NCBI GenBank assembly: GCA_903906365.1
Contig: CAIVKC010000019.1
Span: 1-64,000, forward strand
DNA: 64,000 nt
DNA from: an uncultured Bacteroidota bacterium
GTDB lineage: Bacteria > Bacteroidota > Bacteroidia > Chitinophagales > Chitinophagaceae
Reading direction: 5' to 3'
Positions 61,399 to 64,000 of this stretch are shown here, in pieces (positions within the stretch are counted from its first letter, which is position 1; every line of letters begins with the position of its first letter). The translations under genes and the position numbers were made by a program. Under the pieces are notes generated by a model. The model was given only the letters and a program-made list of their open reading frames with translations. It was not told the DNA's origin and did no database searches.

Positions 61399-62172
61399 AT
61401 GAAACAAAGACTCTTTTTTACCGCCCTGCTCGGCCTGAATTTCCTGAACCTGGGCGCCCAGACTCCCAAGCCCGAAGACACCGAATATTATACGCCCGTG
61501 CCAAAAGTCGTGACCCCGGGAAAGACCCTGGGGGACGCGCCCTCGGACGCGATTATTTTGTTTGGCGGCAAGAACCTGGATGAATGGAGGCTGGTGGATG
61601 ACTCCACAGCCACCCAGAAATGGAAGGTCGCAGACGGGATCATCACCGTCGATAAATCAAAAGGGGATATCCAAACCCGTCGAACCTTCACCGATTTCCA
61701 GCTGCATATAGAATACCGGATCCCTTCCAATATCACCGGTTCGGGCCAGGCCCGCGGAAACAGCGGGGTATTTCTGGCATCCCTGCCCTTTGGAGCGGGT
61801 GGATACGAACTACAGGTGCTCGATAATTACCAGAACACCACCTATGTGAACGGCCAGGCGGGAAGCATCTATAAACAATCCCCCCCGCTGGTGAATGCCT
61901 GCCGCAAGCCGGGCGAATGGCAGAGCTATGATGTGATCTGGACCGCACCGCGCTTTAATTCCGATGGTTCCCTGAAATCGGCAGCCCGGGTGACTGTCCT
62001 GCATAATGGCGTGTTGGTGCAAAATAATTTTGTGCTCCGCGGCGATACCCCTTATGTCGGTCAGCCTGCCTACATGGCCCACGGCCCGGCGCCCATCAAA
62101 CTGCAGGCCCATGGTGATAAGAGCGAGCCCATCTCCTACCGCAATATCTGGGTCAGGGAGCTGGCCGACTAG
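61399..62172 (+). CDS. Secreted DUF1080 (3-keto-disaccharide hydrolase) protein
   Basis: 257 residues with a signal peptide (MKQRLFFTALLGLNFLNLGAQ). DUF1080 jellyroll: DAIILFGGKNLDEWRLVDDS, VADGIITVDKSKGDIQTRRTF, the substrate-cleft block SGQARGNSGVFLASLP, GYELQVLDNYQNTTYVNGQAGSIYKQ and WQSYDVIWTAPRF. The GNSGVF motif and the GSIYKQ loop are typical of the enzymatically active group that opens 3-keto-glycosides. Tandem with a second DUF1080 gene 89 bp downstream, and the third copy in the window counting 36398-37030. Confidence 0.9.
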   Translation: MKQRLFFTALLGLNFLNLGAQTPKPEDTEYYTPVPKVVTPGKTLGDAPSDAIILFGGKNLDEWRLVDDSTATQKWKVADGIITVDKSKGDIQTRRTFTDFQLHIEYRIPSNITGSGQARGNSGVFLASLPFGAGGYELQVLDNYQNTTYVNGQAGSIYKQSPPLVNACRKPGEWQSYDVIWTAPRFNSDGSLKSAARVTVLHNGVLVQNNFVLRGDTPYVGQPAYMAHGPAPIKLQAHGDKSEPISYRNIWVRELAD

Positions 62173-62261
62173 GCCGCATTTCTGTTGGAGGCCATTTCGG
62201 AAAATAGCCTATTTTTAATTGGTATTCATTCATAAACCCCCCACAATTTCAATTAAGCAGT

Positions 62262-62903
62262 ATGAAGAAACTTTTGTCAGTAGCCGTCGTATTAGGTTGT
62301 ATGGTGCTGTTTACGGCAGAAAAGACCCCCTTACAGAACCAATGGTATTCCCTCTTTGATGGCAAATCACTGGATGGCTGGAAAGTGGGAAAGAATGCCT
62401 CCACTTTTTCGGTTGACAGCGGTTGCATTGTCGTCCATGGCCCTACCGCCCACCTGTTTTATGACGGGAAGGTAAAAAACCACGAGTTTAAGAATTTCGA
62501 ATTCCAGGCCCAGGTAAAGACCATGCCCGGATCCAATTCAGGCATTTACTTTCATACCGAATACCAGGAAGGCGGCTGGCCGGCCAAGGGCTATGAGGTG
62601 CAGGTAAACAATTCCCATTCCGATGACACCCGCACGGGGAGCCTCTATGATGTGGTGGATGTCAAGGAAGTGTTTGTAAAGGATTATGTATGGTTCACTG
62701 AATATGTAAAAGTCGTGGGAAAAAGGGTGATCGTGAAGATCAATAACACCATTGTGGTGGATTATACCGAACCCGAACACCCGCTGCGCACCCAGGACCA
62801 TCCCATGCGCCTGATTTCAAAGGGCACTTTTGCCCTGCAGGGCCATGATCCCAACAGCATCGTCTATTTTAAAGACATTAAAGTCAAGCCGCTGGCAGAC
62901 TAA
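62262..62903 (+). CDS. Secreted DUF1080 (3-keto-disaccharide hydrolase) protein
   Basis: 213 residues with a signal peptide (MKKLLSVAVVLGCMVLFTAE). DUF1080 jellyroll with WYSLFDGKSLDGWKVG, CIVVHGPTAHLFYDG, FEFQAQVKTMPGSNSGIYFHTEYQ, GYEVQVNNS and GSLYDVVDVKE. It is shorter than its upstream neighbour and different enough that the two are not recent duplicates. It probably works with the upstream copy on different keto-glycosides. A strong intrinsic terminator follows 105 bp after the stop. Confidence 0.9.
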   Translation: MKKLLSVAVVLGCMVLFTAEKTPLQNQWYSLFDGKSLDGWKVGKNASTFSVDSGCIVVHGPTAHLFYDGKVKNHEFKNFEFQAQVKTMPGSNSGIYFHTEYQEGGWPAKGYEVQVNNSHSDDTRTGSLYDVVDVKEVFVKDYVWFTEYVKVVGKRVIVKINNTIVVDYTEPEHPLRTQDHPMRLISKGTFALQGHDPNSIVYFKDIKVKPLAD

Positions 62904-63346
62904 TTCCTGTATTTGGGGGGCCTTTGAGCCCTGCCCATGACCATGGGGGATATCATTCCCCTATGAGGCAGGGCAGGGAGGAGGCCGGATCAAACAAAGG
63001 GCGATGGGGAGGGTATCAATAAGAAACAGTTCTTATTGATACCCTCTCTTTTTTTTGGTCGCAGCCCCTCATCCGGATCGGTTCATCCGGCACAGGGACC
63101 ATGCATACGGACAGGCAGCGGCCAAAGACCCAAAACATATTATATAAAGGTGTATAAAATGCGTATCTTGAAACTGAGGGGGATCCCTGGAGGTGCATGA
63201 AAATGGAGGTGGTAATTTCAATTCACGCCAATCCATAAGCGCCGCCGGCATACCCCGCAATCCGCATCGAGCAGGTCCTTTGGTCAGACCCTTTAATTTC
63301 CGGTGCTTTCCTCGGTCAGTTTTTTTCAATTTTAAATAGCAAGATC
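62904..63346. other. Intergenic region with terminator and promoter for the SnoaL-like gene
   Basis: A 443-bp gap. Its first part holds the intrinsic terminator listed separately. The rest includes an AT-rich patch near 63135-63170 and presumably the promoter of the SnoaL-like gene. The short minus-strand frames that cover it show no family signature. Confidence 0.5.
63009..63056 (+). terminator. Intrinsic (rho-independent) terminator
   Basis: A perfect 17-bp stem, 63009-63025 with 63030-63046, around an ACAG tetraloop, followed by a T-rich run at 63047-63056. It ends the transcript of the DUF1080 pair. This is the clearest terminator in the window. Confidence 0.9.
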
Positions 63347-63733
63347 ATGACAAATGTTGAATTGGTAAAACAGGCCTACGGGTATTTTGAAACGGGCAAT
63401 ATAGACGGGGTGATGTCTGTATTTGACCCGGCCATAGAATGGAACGAATGTAAAGGCATGCCCTTTGTACAAGATGATGGCCGGTACTTCGGCGGTGAGG
63501 CCATTGTAAAAAATGTCTTTATGCATTTGCCGGAATATTTTGACGGGTTTCAGATTGTAGTCAGCGACGTGTTTGGAGAAGGGGAGAAAGTGGCTATGGA
63601 AGGCTTTTACCAGGGCACCAACAAGGCCACCGGTCATCCATTTAAGGCAAATGTGGTCCATATTTGGACCATAAGCAATGGAAAACTCATACGTTTCTTC
63701 CAGGCGGCAGATACAGCCGTGCTTAGCCGCTAG
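63347..63733 (+). CDS. SnoaL-like / NTF2-fold protein
   Basis: 128 residues with the SnoaL-like polyketide-cyclase fold: VELVKQAYGYFETGNIDGVMSVF at the N-terminal helices, IEWNE, and a C-terminal strand VVHIWTISNGKLIRFFQAADTAV. The family includes ketosteroid-isomerase-like enzymes and many proteins with no known activity. A conserved Asp/His pair could catalyse proton transfer, but this cannot be judged here. Single gene after the terminator, convergent with a VOC-family gene. Confidence 0.82.
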   Translation: MTNVELVKQAYGYFETGNIDGVMSVFDPAIEWNECKGMPFVQDDGRYFGGEAIVKNVFMHLPEYFDGFQIVVSDVFGEGEKVAMEGFYQGTNKATGHPFKANVVHIWTISNGKLIRFFQAADTAVLSR

Positions 63734-63813
63734 CCCGTTTTATCCCCATGGGACCTGGCCGGTGTACGCCGTTTTATTGGGCCTTTGAACTTGCGGTCCG
63801 GGCAGCCGGCCTA

Positions 63814-64000
63814 TCAGTTGGCCAGCTCATCCACCTGGAAAATCCCGAATACATTGTTGTCCGGGTCTGTGAAGTAACCCTGCCAGCAGGTGTTGGGCAC
63901 GGCAAATTTGGCCATGGCAACCCGTCCGCCCTGGCTTAAGATGCTCGCAGCCGTCTGGTCGTAATCGGCTACTTGCACTGAACAGGTGAAGGCGTTGGTG
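63814..64000 (-). CDS. VOC-family (glyoxalase/bleomycin-resistance fold) protein, C-terminal part
   Basis: Only the last 61 codons are inside the window; the gene enters from the right edge. Reading the minus strand from 63999 gives a frame that ends with a TGA at 63814-63816 and contains FAVPNTCWQGYFTDPDNNVFGIFQ, the terminal motif of VOC proteins, in which the glutamate metal ligand commonly found near YFxDPxGN is replaced (NNVFGIF). It could be a glyoxalase-like or small-molecule-binding protein. Confidence 0.75.
   Translation of the reverse strand, partial: TNAFTCSVQVADYDQTAASILSQGGRVAMAKFAVPNTCWQGYFTDPDNNVFGIFQVDELAN

Noticed and set aside
1-64000. CRISPR arrays, insertion sequences, integrases, tRNA or rRNA genes
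   Set aside because: No spaced repeats, transposase motifs, attachment-site repeats or tRNA cloverleaf sequences were found in the gaps; the DNA looks like ordinary chromosome.

Overview
The window is chromosomal DNA from a G+C-rich member of the Bacteroidota, most likely a Chitinophagaceae-like soil or plant-associated glycan degrader. The signs are a SusC/SusD pair, a type IX secretion C-terminal tail, many secreted glycoside hydrolases and lipoproteins with short lipoboxes, and occasional TAnnTTTG promoter elements. No phage genes, transposases, CRISPR array, rRNA or tRNA were seen. Nearly everything encodes carbohydrate uptake and breakdown.

Layout. 0.1-5.5 kb: a lipoprotein, a secreted amidohydrolase, and a convergent GH92 mannosidase-like enzyme with C-terminal beta-sandwich and LamG-type modules. 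5.9-13.0 kb: a tight seven-gene operon of cytoplasmic enzymes (HPS/KGPDC-type aldolase or decarboxylase, zinc-type dehydrogenase, SDR, sugar isomerase/epimerase, SMP-30 lactonase, DHDPS/NAL-family aldolase) ending in a sodium:solute symporter. It looks like a complete route for an unidentified sugar or sugar acid. 13.0-15.9 kb (minus): MurQ etherase, MFS sugar porter and BadF-type amino-sugar kinase, an order that fits N-acetylmuramate salvage, divergent from a DeoR-family repressor. 17.0-32.0 kb (plus): SusC, SusD, GH20 hexosaminidase, two tandem propeller plus helical-barrel proteins of unknown function, an HGSNAT-like acetyltransferase, a GDPD-like phosphodiesterase and an HpcH/HpaI aldolase.

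32.0-41.4 kb is unusual because enzyme types that normally work in the cytoplasm carry export signals. There is a Tat-signal Gfo/Idh oxidoreductase, a DUF1080 lipoprotein, a Tat-signal DHDPS/NAL-family aldolase, a YhcH/NanQ-like lipoprotein and a BNR-propeller sialidase-like protein, with an aldose-1-epimerase-like gene divergent. This suggests sugar oxidation and aldol chemistry in the periplasm.

41.6-63.7 kb: a truncated hybrid-sensor relic; an operon of class-III aminotransferase-fold enzyme, a two-domain esterase and GH29 fucosidase; a T9SS-exported protein; a lipoprotein dehydrogenase with HEAT repeats and cytochrome c; multimodular GH97; GH2; an unclassified glycosidase-like protein; DUF2165; two DUF1080 genes closed by a strong terminator; a SnoaL-like protein; and the C-terminal end of a VOC-family gene cut by the window edge.

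Function calls rest on motifs and family resemblance read by eye. Substrates are inference throughout.
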